This document shows, piece by piece, positions 14,909 through 22,302 of a DNA stretch of 38,654 nucleotides (its first letter is position 1; every line of letters begins with the position of its first letter). Location of the stretch: the NCBI GenBank assembly GCA_964393575.1, contig CAYMUG010000005.1:1-38654 (forward strand). Reading direction: 5' to 3'. The translations under genes and the position numbers were made by a program. Origin of the DNA: CAYMUG01 sp964393575 (GTDB lineage Bacteria; Patescibacteriota; Minisyncoccia; Spechtbacterales; 2-12-FULL-38-22). The notes beneath the pieces were generated by a model that saw only the letters and a program-made list of their open reading frames with translations, had not been told where the DNA came from and made no database searches.

Positions 14909-16768
14909 TTACTCCAGCACCGCTCTAATTCTTCGCATCCCTGTGCCTACGGATTCTTCTTTAGTTATTTTAAAATGTCCGAGATCTCTCGTGTTTTCCA
15001 CATGAGGTCCGCCGCAATATTCAAGAGAGTACACATTTTCCTGAGTCGGCTCTCCTCCTATGGAATAAACCCGTACTTTATCGCCATAACTTTCCTCAAA
15101 TAACCCTATAGCGCCCAGTTTATCGGCTTCTTCTTTGGGAATATCTTTATAATGCACGGGGAGGGCTTGTTGTATTTTTTCGTTGACAATACCTTCAACA
15201 CGCTTAATTTCTTCATCGGTCATTTTTTGGTCATAAGAAAAATCAAAACGCAGGCGTTCAGGGGTTATATTACTGCCCTCCTGATGCACCTGTTTCCCTA
15301 AAACATCCCGCAATGCCTGATGCAGAAGATGTGTAGCTGTATGATACTTAACCGACATCTCGCTGGTATCAGCTAAACCGCCTTTAAATTTTTGCTCTAC
15401 CCCGGCGCGGGATACCTCTTTGTGTTTTTCCATTTCTGCGTCAAAGCTTTCTCTGTCCACCTCCAGACCTCTTTCTCTGGCCATCTCTATTGTCATCTCA
15501 AGGGGAAATCCGTATGTAGTAAACAATACAAACGCGTCTTTTCCGGATATTTCTCCCGACTTCGCGAATTCCTCAAATTTCTTTAGGCCTTTTTGTAAAG
15601 TATTGCGGAATTTTTCTTCTTCTTTTTTGACCTCTTCTTCTATAAATTCCTGCTTCTCTTTAAGTTTTGGGTAAGCGAAATTATAATATTCAACTACTGT
15701 ACCGACAAAATCGCTTAAGGGATGTTCTGAAATTCCTAATTTGTCCATATACTGCACTGAGCGTCTTAAAAGTCGTCGGGTTATATATCCCGCCTCTGTG
15801 TTGCTCGGAGTTGCGCCGTCCGCAATCACAAACACGGCACCGCGCAGGTGGTCAGCTATAATGCGGAAAAAAGAGGTATATTGTTCATCGTTGTAAGATT
15901 TTCCCGAAATTTTTTCCAACTCCTCTATGAGTGACGCAAATACATCTATACGGAAAATATCAGGAGTATCTTCGCTGGCTGCGGATATTCTCTCTAATCC
16001 TCCCCCGAAATCCACATTTTTCTTTGGCAGATTACTGAAACTACCTCCTTCTTCCTTTACATACTCCATAAATACAGAATTGCCTATTTCTAAAAACCTT
16101 CCGCAATCGCAAGCCGGATGACAATGTTCGCCGAACCCTGTATCGTGGTCTATTCCGAAATCATAAAACACCTCCGAATCAGGGCCGGCCGGCTCACCCG
16201 CGGGCATATTTTCAGGTTCTCCGGCCCTACTCCACCAATTTTCCCCTGTACCGTAGTAAAAAATTCGTCCTCCCTGCATTCCCTCTTCTTCCGCGTTTTC
16301 CACCTCCTTTGCCTCAATGCCTTTTTCAGAAAAAAGCTTCTTCCATATCTCTGCGGACTCTGTGTCCTTGGGTATATTATTTTTTTCATCCCCTTCAAAA
16401 ACGCTTACATAAAGCTTTTCGGGAGGAAGGCCCACAACTTCCGTTAAAAATTCAAAAAACCAGGGGAGTTGCTCTGCCTTAAAATAGTCGCCCAAAGACC
16501 AATTACCGAGCATTTCAAAAAAAGTTGTATGACGATTATCGCCTACTTCTCCTATGTCTTCAGCCCGAAAACTTTTTTGAGAATCCGCAAGCCGCACTCC
16601 CTTGGGATGGTCTTTGCCCAAAAGATAAGGTAAAAGCGGCTGCATTCCGCTTCCGGTAAACAGAGTTGTCGGGTCGTTTTCAGGCACTAAAGAAGCGGAA
16701 GGAATTATTGCGTGATCCCTTTTTTTAAAAAATTCAAAGTATTTTTGGCGTATTTCGTTTACCTGCAT
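14909..16768 (-). CDS. alaS: Alanyl-tRNA synthetase lacking the C-Ala domain
   Basis: This class II synthetase charges tRNA-Ala. From the ATG at 16768 it has 619 residues against about 870 in typical bacteria. The start gives MQVNEIRQKYFEFFKKRDHA, the normal N-terminus; the frame upstream adds unrelated residues. Catalytic motifs include LFTGSGMQPLLPYLLG, RHTTFFEMLGNWSLGDYFK and GGGLERI. The editing domain is complete with HLLHQ (zinc-site His) and CGGPHVENTRDLGHF. The protein ends just after this domain, so the C-terminal oligomerisation/tRNA domain is absent. Mischarged-tRNA editing should remain possible. The CGGTHV consensus is changed to CGGPHV. Confidence 0.97.
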   Translation of the reverse strand: MQVNEIRQKYFEFFKKRDHAIIPSASLVPENDPTTLFTGSGMQPLLPYLLGKDHPKGVRLADSQKSFRAEDIGEVGDNRHTTFFEMLGNWSLGDYFKAEQLPWFFEFLTEVVGLPPEKLYVSVFEGDEKNNIPKDTESAEIWKKLFSEKGIEAKEVENAEEEGMQGGRIFYYGTGENWWSRAGEPENMPAGEPAGPDSEVFYDFGIDHDTGFGEHCHPACDCGRFLEIGNSVFMEYVKEEGGSFSNLPKKNVDFGGGLERISAASEDTPDIFRIDVFASLIEELEKISGKSYNDEQYTSFFRIIADHLRGAVFVIADGATPSNTEAGYITRRLLRRSVQYMDKLGISEHPLSDFVGTVVEYYNFAYPKLKEKQEFIEEEVKKEEEKFRNTLQKGLKKFEEFAKSGEISGKDAFVLFTTYGFPLEMTIEMARERGLEVDRESFDAEMEKHKEVSRAGVEQKFKGGLADTSEMSVKYHTATHLLHQALRDVLGKQVHQEGSNITPERLRFDFSYDQKMTDEEIKRVEGIVNEKIQQALPVHYKDIPKEEADKLGAIGLFEESYGDKVRVYSIGGEPTQENVYSLEYCGGPHVENTRDLGHFKITKEESVGTGMRRIRAVLE

Positions 16769-16800
16769 TATGAATTTTTGAAAAGCTAAAATATATTGCT

Positions 16801-16833
16801 CCCCGCACATGTACAGAAGACAATAATGCGGGG
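16801..16833 (-). promoter_or_regulatory. Hairpin in the alaS leader
   Basis: CCCCGCA (16801-16807) and TGCGGGG (16827-16833) can pair around a 19-base loop, 33 bases before the chosen alaS start. No T-box features were recognised. It may affect alaS expression or simply be one of the many spacer palindromes. Confidence 0.4.
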
Positions 16834-16912
16834 GTAAAATTTTTAATTTTTTATTAAATATAATATATCAAAGCAAGAATGCACAATCAACAAACCCTGA
16901 ACCACTCGTTAA

Positions 16913-17012
16913 NNNNNNNNNNNNNNNNNNNNNNNNNNNNNNNNNNNNNNNNNNNNNNNNNNNNNNNNNNNNNNNNNNNNNNNNNNNNNNNNNNNNNNNN
17001 NNNNNNNNNNNN
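16913..17012. other. Assembly gap of 100 N
   Basis: The gap is flanked by CCTGAACC on both sides (before at about 16895, after at 17014), so the assembly probably broke inside a repeat containing this motif. The true length is unknown because 100 N is a convention. Confidence 0.95.
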
Positions 17013-17013
17013 T

Positions 17014-17078
17014 CCTGAACCGCATTACGAAGTAATACTGGTTCAGGGAGCCCCGCGCGCGCGTTAATACGCGGGGCT
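17014..17078. repeat. Two adjacent hairpins after the gap
   Basis: CCTGAACC/GGTTCAGG (17014-17046) encloses ATTAC-GAA-GTAAT. AGCCCCGCG (17049-17057) pairs with CGCGGGGCT (17070-17078). They lie downstream of the coiled-coil gene and may help end its transcript, but no U-run follows on that strand. Confidence 0.6.
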
Positions 17079-17094
17079 TGTTCGGGTTGTTTTA

Positions 17095-17526
17095 TTATAA
17101 CGCACGCTCTTGACGTTGTATTTCACTTTTTTCGCTTTCCAGGTCTGACTTTCTGCTTTGCAAGTCATTAATCTCTTTTTCTTTGGCATCTACTGTTTGT
17201 CGGGCATGTTCTATATCATTTTCTATTCTTTTAAGTTCGCGCTCTAAATTTCGTTTGTCGTCTTGAAGCTCTGATTTATTGGAATCGTCACTTACCGCAT
17301 GCTCCTCACTTTCTATCTCCTTTATTTCTCTCTCCAGTTGTGCTTTTCTATCCCGCAAATCCTCAACTTCGTCTTTTTTGTCATACATTGTTTGCTGTGC
17401 ATATTTTATCTTCTTTTCTGCTGTTTCAAGATCTTGATCTACGCGCTGTTTTTTATTCTTAAGCCTTGTTTCTCTGCGTTCTTTTTGAGGATCTTTGTTT
17501 TTGTCCTCTCCTCCTAATAAAGCCAT
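17095..17526 (-). CDS. Coiled-coil protein with internal duplication
   Basis: The 143 residues are almost wholly helical heptads rich in Glu, Lys, Asp and Arg, with no membrane helix or signal peptide. Two halves are related: AEKKIKYAQQTMYDKKDEVE... then RKAQLEREIKEIES (about 36-80), and LKRIENDIEHARQTVDAKEK... then RKSDLESEKSEIQ (about 95-140). It probably forms a rod-like dimer. I do not recognise a family. It has its own promoter (TTGAGT, 18 bases, TATAAT) with a very short leader, and stands between alaS and mnmA without overlap. Confidence 0.75.
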   Translation of the reverse strand: MALLGGEDKNKDPQKERRETRLKNKKQRVDQDLETAEKKIKYAQQTMYDKKDEVEDLRDRKAQLEREIKEIESEEHAVSDDSNKSELQDDKRNLERELKRIENDIEHARQTVDAKEKEINDLQSRKSDLESEKSEIQRQERAL

Positions 17527-17539
17527 AGGTTTTTTGTTA

Positions 17540-17569
17540 ATTATAATCCTACTATATATTATAACTCAA
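17540..17569 (-). promoter_or_regulatory. Promoter of the coiled-coil gene
   Basis: On the minus strand TTGAGT (17564-17569), an 18-base spacer and a perfect TATAAT (17540-17545). The transcript would start about 7 bases before the ATG at 17526. Confidence 0.7.
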
Positions 17570-17604
17570 CTTTCTTACGCATAAAAAGCGAAGTTTTCCA
17601 CGAA

Positions 17605-17640
17605 ATATTAAAACCCCGCGTATCTGCGGGGTCTTAATAT
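17605..17640 (-). terminator. Terminator of mnmA
   Basis: On the minus strand AATATTAA, then CCCCGC-AGATAC-GCGGGG, then TTTTAATATT. The outer AT arms also pair. It sits between the mnmA stop and the coiled-coil promoter. Confidence 0.8.
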
Positions 17641-17678
17641 TGTAATTATTTAATTACGTAATTAAATAATTACAATAT
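17637..17678. repeat. 42-bp perfect palindrome overlapping the mnmA stop codon
   Basis: The sequence reads the same on both strands around the centre 17657/17658 (…TTTAATTAC|GTAATTAAA…). It includes the mnmA stop (17670-17672) and the codons for the last two residues. It lies directly beside the mnmA terminator. Confidence 0.85.
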
Positions 17679-18773
17679 CACACCTCCTCCTACTACCTCT
17701 TCCGTGTTATAAATAACTGCGCTCTGCCCCGAGGTTACAGCTCTTTGGGGCTCGGTAAACTCAAGCACATAATTGTCTTCGTCTTTTTTATACACCTGAC
17801 ATTCCTGTGGCTCCTGTCTGTAGCGTATTGAGGCCTCAGCATTAAATGGAAAAGTTCCCGGTTGCTTCAGCCAGTTCACGTCACTAATATGCAGCTTGTT
17901 TTCAAAAAGCTCATCATCGTATTTAGTACCTACTATTAACTTATTTTCTCTGATGTCCTTGTCTACAACATAATAAGGCACGCCTCCCCCGATTCCGAGA
18001 CCCTTTCTTTGGCCTATAGTGTAAAAATAAGCTCCGTTATGAGTTCCCACCTTTTTTCCTTCAGTGGTCACAATATCTCCTTCTTGGGGTTTTATATATT
18101 CCCGCAGAAAATCATATATATCCACTTTACCTATAAAACAAAGACCCTGGCTGTCCTTTTTTTCAGCATTCGGTAGCCCGAACTCTCTCGCCATTTCCCG
18201 TACTTCCTGCTTTGTGTATTCACCTATAGGGAAAATCACATTGTGCAGGCGTTCACGGGGAACACGATTCAGGAAATATGTCTGGTCTTTGTTCGGGTCT
18301 TTTCCTTTAAGTAGTTTTATTTTTTCATTTGGTGATTGGTTATTGGTTATTGGTGATTCGCGGCTCAGTCGCGCATAGTGTCCGGTTGCCATATAGTCCG
18401 CCCCGAATTCTTTAAAAACTTTGTCATAAAATATACCGAATTTTACCTCGTTATTGCACATAACATCCGGATTAGGCGTTCTGCCTGCCTTATATTCCCG
18501 CACAAAATAATCTACAACTCTTTTTTTGTATTCATCTACAAGGTCAACGCTGTAAAACGGAATACCTATTTTGCTTGCCGCGCGCCTTGCCCAGAATTCG
18601 TCTTCTTCGGCGGTGCAATGCTCGGAGTTCGCATCATCCCAGCACTTCATAAAAACACCCACAACATTAAAACCCTTTTCCTGTAAAAGGGCTGCTGTTA
18701 CCGAGCTATCCACTCCTCCGGACATCGCAGCTACTACCTTAGTTTTATTTTTTGTATTAAGCTTATGCCTCAT
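17670..18773 (-). CDS. mnmA: tRNA-specific 2-thiouridylase with a repeat-derived insertion
   Basis: MnmA makes 2-thiouridine at the wobble position of tRNA-Lys, -Glu and -Gln. The PP-loop VVAAMSGGVDSSVTAALL is at the N-terminus. The catalytic Cys pair lies in NPDVMCNNEVKFG and SQGLCFIGKVD, and GIGGGVPYYVV follows. The ATG at 18773 is chosen because it gives the normal N-terminus and lies just downstream of a strong promoter; the frame start at 18791 overlaps the spacer before its -10 box. Between GHYARL and KIKLLKGKDPNKDQTYFL sits SRESPITNNQSPNE, encoded by a 7-base tandem array like those in spacers. The length (367) is otherwise normal. Confidence 0.96.
   Translation of the reverse strand: MRHKLNTKNKTKVVAAMSGGVDSSVTAALLQEKGFNVVGVFMKCWDDANSEHCTAEEDEFWARRAASKIGIPFYSVDLVDEYKKRVVDYFVREYKAGRTPNPDVMCNNEVKFGIFYDKVFKEFGADYMATGHYARLSRESPITNNQSPNEKIKLLKGKDPNKDQTYFLNRVPRERLHNVIFPIGEYTKQEVREMAREFGLPNAEKKDSQGLCFIGKVDIYDFLREYIKPQEGDIVTTEGKKVGTHNGAYFYTIGQRKGLGIGGGVPYYVVDKDIRENKLIVGTKYDDELFENKLHISDVNWLKQPGTFPFNAEASIRYRQEPQECQVYKKDEDNYVLEFTEPQRAVTSGQSAVIYNTEEVVGGGVIL
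18328..18375 (-). repeat. 7-base periodic array and GC hairpin inside mnmA
   Basis: On the plus strand the units are TTTGGTG, ATTGGTT, ATTGGTT, ATTGGTG, followed by an imperfect CGCG/CGCG hairpin (about 18358-18375). Together they encode a loop insertion in frame. The array closely resembles the CATTGGT units of the rpsM-rpsK spacer. Confidence 0.7.
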
Positions 18774-18782
18774 AACACGATT

Positions 18783-18811
18783 ATTATACAATAATTATTA
18801 TTAGTTTACAA
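18783..18811 (-). promoter_or_regulatory. Promoter of mnmA, near-leaderless
   Basis: On the minus strand TTGTAA (18806-18811), a 17-base spacer and a perfect TATAAT (18783-18788). Transcription should start about 3 bases before the ATG at 18773, so the message is essentially leaderless. Confidence 0.75.
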
Positions 18812-18822
18812 GAGAGCTCCCC

Positions 18823-18914
18823 GGGCAGCAGGGGTCGCCCTGTCATACGACAGGGCGCCGTATCGCCGCAGTCATACGACACGGCAAGAATGATACGGCG
18901 GACCCCCGTTGCCC
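18823..18914. ncRNA. Y-shaped structured element, possible small RNA
   Basis: The outer stem pairs GGGCA/TGCCC and GGGGTC/GACCCC (18823-18836 with 18901-18914). It closes two arms: GCCCTGTC-ATAC-GACAGGGC (18837-18856) and GCCGTATC/GATACGGC (18857-18864 with 18892-18899). The second encloses GCCG/CGGC and GTC-ATAC-GAC. Both arms share the GTC-ATAC-GAC tip. It is GC-rich against AT-rich surroundings. No tRNA features fit. Whether it is an RNA or a DNA palindromic element is open. Confidence 0.5.
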
Positions 18915-18934
18915 TTTAATACAGTCGTCAAATT

Positions 18935-18981
18935 AAAAATACTACCGAGTATACTCGGTAGTATACTACCGAGTATTTTTT
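18935..18981. terminator. Overlapping palindromes upstream of mnmA, probable M20 terminator
   Basis: Three half-sites of ACTACCGAG type (direct, inverted, direct) form two mutually exclusive perfect 22-bp palindromes, 18941-18962 and 18953-18974. An A-run precedes them and a T-run follows. On the minus strand it ends the M20 peptidase transcript. The alternative pairing is unusual. Confidence 0.65.
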
Positions 18982-19005
18982 GAGACGATAAGAATATATT
19001 TTGAG

Positions 19006-20070
19006 CTAACTTTTGCCTTCTTGTTTTACAAACTTTTCTAATAAATTATAAAAACGTTCCGAGTCAGGAATGTCTATCCATTCATTTTCACTATGATGGT
19101 TACCCCCCTTAGGGGCAAAAACAAGGGGAATTATATTATAATCATAAAGAAACCTGGCATCAGAAGCGCCGTAAGACATACTAAAATCTATTTTATTTTT
19201 AGAGAGTTTTTTAATAGATTGAATATAGTGATTACTTGTATCAACTTTTAGCGGTTGGGCGTTCATAATTTCGTTTATTTCTATACGACTAAATTTATTT
19301 TTTACCTTATTAACTTTTTTACGCACGTTTTCAATGCTGTTTTCCGGATTAAACCGGATATCTATCCATCCTTCGGCTTTGTGCGGAACTTTATTAAACG
19401 CTGTACCACTTTCTATTTTATTAACAGAAACAGTATCAGAACTTTTGGATTTACCGGGAAATTCTTTCTTAAGGGCTTCAGAAAATTTGATCAATTTCTC
19501 AAGCGCATTATCCCCCTCCCATGGACGGGAGCTATGCACGGATTTACCTTTTGTTTTTACATACAAAGCAAGAGCGCCTTTGGCTGTTTTTTCAAGCTGC
19601 CAATTATATCCGCCGTCGGGAAGTACGGAAACTTCAGCTCTGTATCCCTGTTTCAAAATCTGTTTTGTACCATTAAAGCCGCCGATTTCTTCATCTGTTG
19701 TTATAACTAAACTAATGTCATAGTCACTCAGATTTTGTCCTAAATTTTTTAAGAGTTTAATATAACAAGCAATGGCAAACTTCATATCAGCAGCACCCCG
19801 TCCATAAATACGATTGCCCTTCTTTTCCGGAGAAAACGCGTTTTTGCTTGCCTCTACTACGTCCAAATGCGCCTGAAGCCATATTTTAGATTTTTTACCC
19901 TTATGCGTAGAGACAACGAGTGAAGGAAAATTATTAAATTCAAATTCATTAAAATACAAAGGCAAGCCCGATAGCTCTCGTTTTATCCATTCCAGGGCTT
20001 TTTTGTTTTCTTTGTGGTTTTGTGTAATTGTAGAGAATTTTACAAGTTTCTTAAGTTTTTGTTCAATCAT
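19006..20070 (-). CDS. M20 family metallopeptidase / deacylase
   Basis: This 354-residue protein has the M20 (ArgE/DapE/CPG2) zinc site: His68 and Asp70 in WLQAHLDVV, Asp95 in GRGAADMKFA, Glu127-Glu128 in TTDEEIGG and a C-terminal His in GGNHHSENEW. The dimerisation domain includes SVHSSRPWEGDNALEKL. It would hydrolyse an amide or peptide bond of a small substrate; ArgE, DapE or dipeptidase activity cannot be told apart. No arginine or lysine pathway genes are nearby, so a scavenging peptidase is more likely. It lies downstream of the GCS2-type ligase, separated by a terminator. Confidence 0.88.
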   Translation of the reverse strand: MIEQKLKKLVKFSTITQNHKENKKALEWIKRELSGLPLYFNEFEFNNFPSLVVSTHKGKKSKIWLQAHLDVVEASKNAFSPEKKGNRIYGRGAADMKFAIACYIKLLKNLGQNLSDYDISLVITTDEEIGGFNGTKQILKQGYRAEVSVLPDGGYNWQLEKTAKGALALYVKTKGKSVHSSRPWEGDNALEKLIKFSEALKKEFPGKSKSSDTVSVNKIESGTAFNKVPHKAEGWIDIRFNPENSIENVRKKVNKVKNKFSRIEINEIMNAQPLKVDTSNHYIQSIKKLSKNKIDFSMSYGASDARFLYDYNIIPLVFAPKGGNHHSENEWIDIPDSERFYNLLEKFVKQEGKS

Positions 20071-20083
20071 ATTTATAAAAAGA

Positions 20084-20133
20084 GGGCTTGTCCTTTATCT
20101 TTCATTATAAGCTAAAGATAAAAGGATAAGCCC
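20084..20133 (-). terminator. Terminator of the GCS2-type ligase gene
   Basis: The arms GGGCTT..TCCTTT.ATCTTT (20084-20102) and the complement (20114-20133) form a long stem. On the minus strand it is followed by CTCTTTTTATA, and it ends only about 14 bases before the M20 start. A TATAAT box lies in its loop and may serve the M20 gene. Confidence 0.8.
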
Positions 20134-20154
20134 TTCAATTAGTGTACAAGATCA

Positions 20155-21393
20155 TTAAGAAAATGCGTGGGAAAGTTCTACCGCTCCTCCCGCGTTAAAA
20201 AGTTCGAGGGCCCGGTCCGCGGGCAACTTTTCTTCACGAAGTCGTCTTTTTGCGGGTTCGAGAAATACCTCTTCGCCGCGTTTCCTGTCCCTAAGCCCTT
20301 TTTCCGCGATCTGCAGAAATTCGTGCGCAATATTTTTAATATTTGCTACATTCAGTCCGTATTCTATGCACATATTGCGGTATAGCAACCAACTACTCCA
20401 GTCCACAGAATTAACTAATTCCTCGGCCTCGTCGAGACGCTCCACTATTCCCAACCACATCGCGGGGACTGTTTCCCATTCATTATGCGGCTGTGTGCAG
20501 TTAGGGCGTATTTCTATCACACCGTATGAAGCACGCGGGCGGGCATTCCACCAAACAGTAGCTTCATGTACATACCAATGCGGTAAAAAATCTCTCCTTC
20601 TCTCCATTAGTTTGAAAAAATCAGTATTCGGACTCGGGGCAACATATGTACCCCCTTTTTTCTCTAAATATACCTGAAAGCGTGAAGAATACTCGATATA
20701 CTCTTCAATGGATGAAAATGGAGTGGGGGGTATTCCGGAGCGCTTGGGGGCAAAATAACCCCAAACCTCTTCACGGAGAGCTTTTTTCCCCGAAGCATTA
20801 TTATGCCACACAGGAGAATTAGCCGTTAATGCAATAGAAACACCGGAAAGGGCGTTGCATACATTTACTGCCCGAACAATTTCATCAGCGCTTATTTCAA
20901 TACTAACCTGTGAAGAAGCGGTTAAACCTATATAATTAACCCGGGGAGGTAAATGTTTTCTGAAAATTTCGTACCTTTTAGTACGCGTTTTTTTACAAGC
21001 TTGCGAAACCGGCTGAATGCCGTATCCAAGCATAAGCCCGCCGTGTTCCCGGAAAAATCTGCGCAGTTTATTAATCCATTCAGTTTCTCTGTTAATAATG
21101 CAGTCAAGATGTTCATCGGGTATAGAAACACTTTCAACTACACCGCGTGCATATTCCAGTGAAATAAATTTACCGTCATTCCTGCCCAGCTTATAAGGTA
21201 TGTCCTTGTAATAATCATCATAAATCAGAAACATATCCGCTTCTTCGGCCAACAAAGGAAGGGTTGGATATACATCAAATTCTTCGGCATTCTCAATACT
21301 AACTACCGGAAATTCTAATTCTACACCGACTCGCCTGGGACCTTCTCCGTCATAATGAAAACAATGCAAATACTTTTCTGCGGCATCTTTCAT
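20155..21393 (-). CDS. Glutamate-cysteine ligase-like enzyme (GCS2 family)
   Basis: This 412-residue protein belongs to the plant-type/YbdK carboxylate-amine ligase group of the glutamine-synthetase fold. Motifs are RRVGVELEFPVVS (about 20-32, metal-binding Glu), MLGYGIQPVSQ, NYIGLTASSQVSIEI (about 152-166), LTANSPVWHN and ARPRASYGVIEIRPNC. It likely joins the gamma-carboxyl of glutamate to an amine in an ATP-dependent step. Whether the product is gamma-glutamylcysteine is not certain, and no glutathione synthetase is in the window. It has its own promoter (21460-21488), a strong AAGGAGGA Shine-Dalgarno site and its own terminator. Confidence 0.85.
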   Translation of the reverse strand: MKDAAEKYLHCFHYDGEGPRRVGVELEFPVVSIENAEEFDVYPTLPLLAEEADMFLIYDDYYKDIPYKLGRNDGKFISLEYARGVVESVSIPDEHLDCIINRETEWINKLRRFFREHGGLMLGYGIQPVSQACKKTRTKRYEIFRKHLPPRVNYIGLTASSQVSIEISADEIVRAVNVCNALSGVSIALTANSPVWHNNASGKKALREEVWGYFAPKRSGIPPTPFSSIEEYIEYSSRFQVYLEKKGGTYVAPSPNTDFFKLMERRRDFLPHWYVHEATVWWNARPRASYGVIEIRPNCTQPHNEWETVPAMWLGIVERLDEAEELVNSVDWSSWLLYRNMCIEYGLNVANIKNIAHEFLQIAEKGLRDRKRGEEVFLEPAKRRLREEKLPADRALELFNAGGAVELSHAFS

Positions 21394-21459
21394 CTACATC
21401 CTCCTTGCTGTTCGCCCGGGGAGCCCGTTTTTAGTTATTATGAAAGAGCGGTTGTAAGT

Positions 21460-21488
21460 AGAATATAGAAATTTAATAAAGTAGTCAA
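21460..21488 (-). promoter_or_regulatory. Promoter of the GCS2-type gene
   Basis: On the minus strand TTGACT (21483-21488), 17 bases and TATTCT (21460-21465). The -35 overlaps the arm of an AACCCC-type hairpin that follows the hydrolase gene, giving GGGGGTTGACT. A leader of about 60 bases with an AAGGAGGA site follows. Confidence 0.75.
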
Positions 21489-21518
21489 CCCCCAATCCTG
21501 TATGATAAAGATGGGGTT
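21487..21518 (-). terminator. Hairpin at the end of the hydrolase gene
   Basis: AACCCC.CAATC (21487-21497) and GATGGGGTT (21510-21518) pair. The stem includes the hydrolase stop codon and the next promoter's -35 box. It is probably a weak terminator; no strong U-run follows. Confidence 0.5.
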
Positions 21519-22182
21519 AGATAAACTTTGCCAACCAATCAGCTAACATTCGGGGGAAATCCGGGTGTTTAACAAAAATATCGGTTCCGTGTCCTCCTGT
21601 TTCAAAAATTCTATACTCTTTTTCCGCTTCTCCTGTTTTGGCAAGTTCTTCAACCGCACGCCAGGAATCCGGCACACGTTCGTCATCCTTAGCGGCGGCC
21701 AAATAAATATATTGCCCTGAATGCATTTCATCCGCAAGGTCTAAAGCTTCAATTCCTTTATAGTTATACCCCGGAGAAAGGGCAAAGCCCGCGCGCGCCT
21801 CGTGATTTTCAGCCATATACTGTATTGCCAGGTTAGCGCCTATGCTCGCACCTCCTACAAAAATATTAGCCAACTCTACTCCCTTTTCTCTGAACATTTC
21901 CCTTGCCGCAATCACGTCCAGAATTTTTTTCTGTTGCTCCTCATTAGAAAATTCCTGGTAATCAAGAGTGCCGCCCTGCGTGCTTTCTCCGTGTCCGCGT
22001 TCGTCTATAGCTAAAACCTGAAAGCCCTTATCTATAAGCAATGGGGCAAAATCCCGCCAGCTTTCTTTTGTAGAAGGCATCATATGCAGTAATATAACTG
22101 CAGGTGCATCCTCTTCTGTATTTTCGTAATAATCCCCTACTATTGTAATGTTGTCTTCTGTTGTGAGTTGTATTTTTTGCAT
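21517..22182 (-). CDS. Alpha/beta hydrolase
   Basis: The 221-residue protein has the serine hydrolase fold. The nucleophile elbow is VGGASIGAN with Ser113, the oxyanion region is ILLHMMPS, and LAIDERGHGES is the usual strand-turn. An acid residue lies in AAAKDDERVPD (Asp166 or 167), and His198 in GGHGTDIF completes the triad. There is no signal peptide, so it is cytoplasmic. It most resembles dienelactone hydrolase or serine aminopeptidase-type esterases; the substrate is unknown. It lies downstream of ndh across foldback element copy 2. Confidence 0.87.
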   Translation of the reverse strand: MQKIQLTTEDNITIVGDYYENTEEDAPAVILLHMMPSTKESWRDFAPLLIDKGFQVLAIDERGHGESTQGGTLDYQEFSNEEQQKKILDVIAAREMFREKGVELANIFVGGASIGANLAIQYMAENHEARAGFALSPGYNYKGIEALDLADEMHSGQYIYLAAAKDDERVPDSWRAVEELAKTGEAEKEYRIFETGGHGTDIFVKHPDFPRMLADWLAKFI

Positions 22183-22188
22183 AGTTTT

Positions 22189-22302
22189 CTCGCTCCTCGC
22201 GCAGCAAGCGCATTAGTTATCGCGCAAAGCGCGATAAAGTTATAGTTATAGTCATGGTGCTCGCCCCGCCGCGTCGTTAGTTAACGACGCGGCGGGGCGA
22301 GC
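22189..22302 (-). repeat. Modular foldback element, copy 2 (ndh-hydrolase)
   Basis: It shares GCGCAGCAAGCGCATTAG with copies 1 and 3, followed by the empty core TTATCGCGC-AAA-GCGCGATAA (22217-22237) and hexamers (GTTATA, GTTATA, GTCATG). A perfect 21-bp-arm palindrome follows (22259-22279 with 22282-22302, starting GCTCGCCCCG). The palindrome ends exactly at the ndh stop codon (22303). Compared with copy 3, four paired positions differ and pairing is kept in both. Confidence 0.8.

Noticed and set aside
18823..18914. tRNA or known riboswitch in the Y-shaped element
   Set aside because: No T-loop, anticodon arm or CCA-like end fits, and no known riboswitch core was recognised.
19255..19710. 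Plus-strand open frame of 151 residues opposite the M20 gene
   Set aside because: Antisense of a gene with an intact zinc-peptidase active site; no ribosome-binding site or family match.
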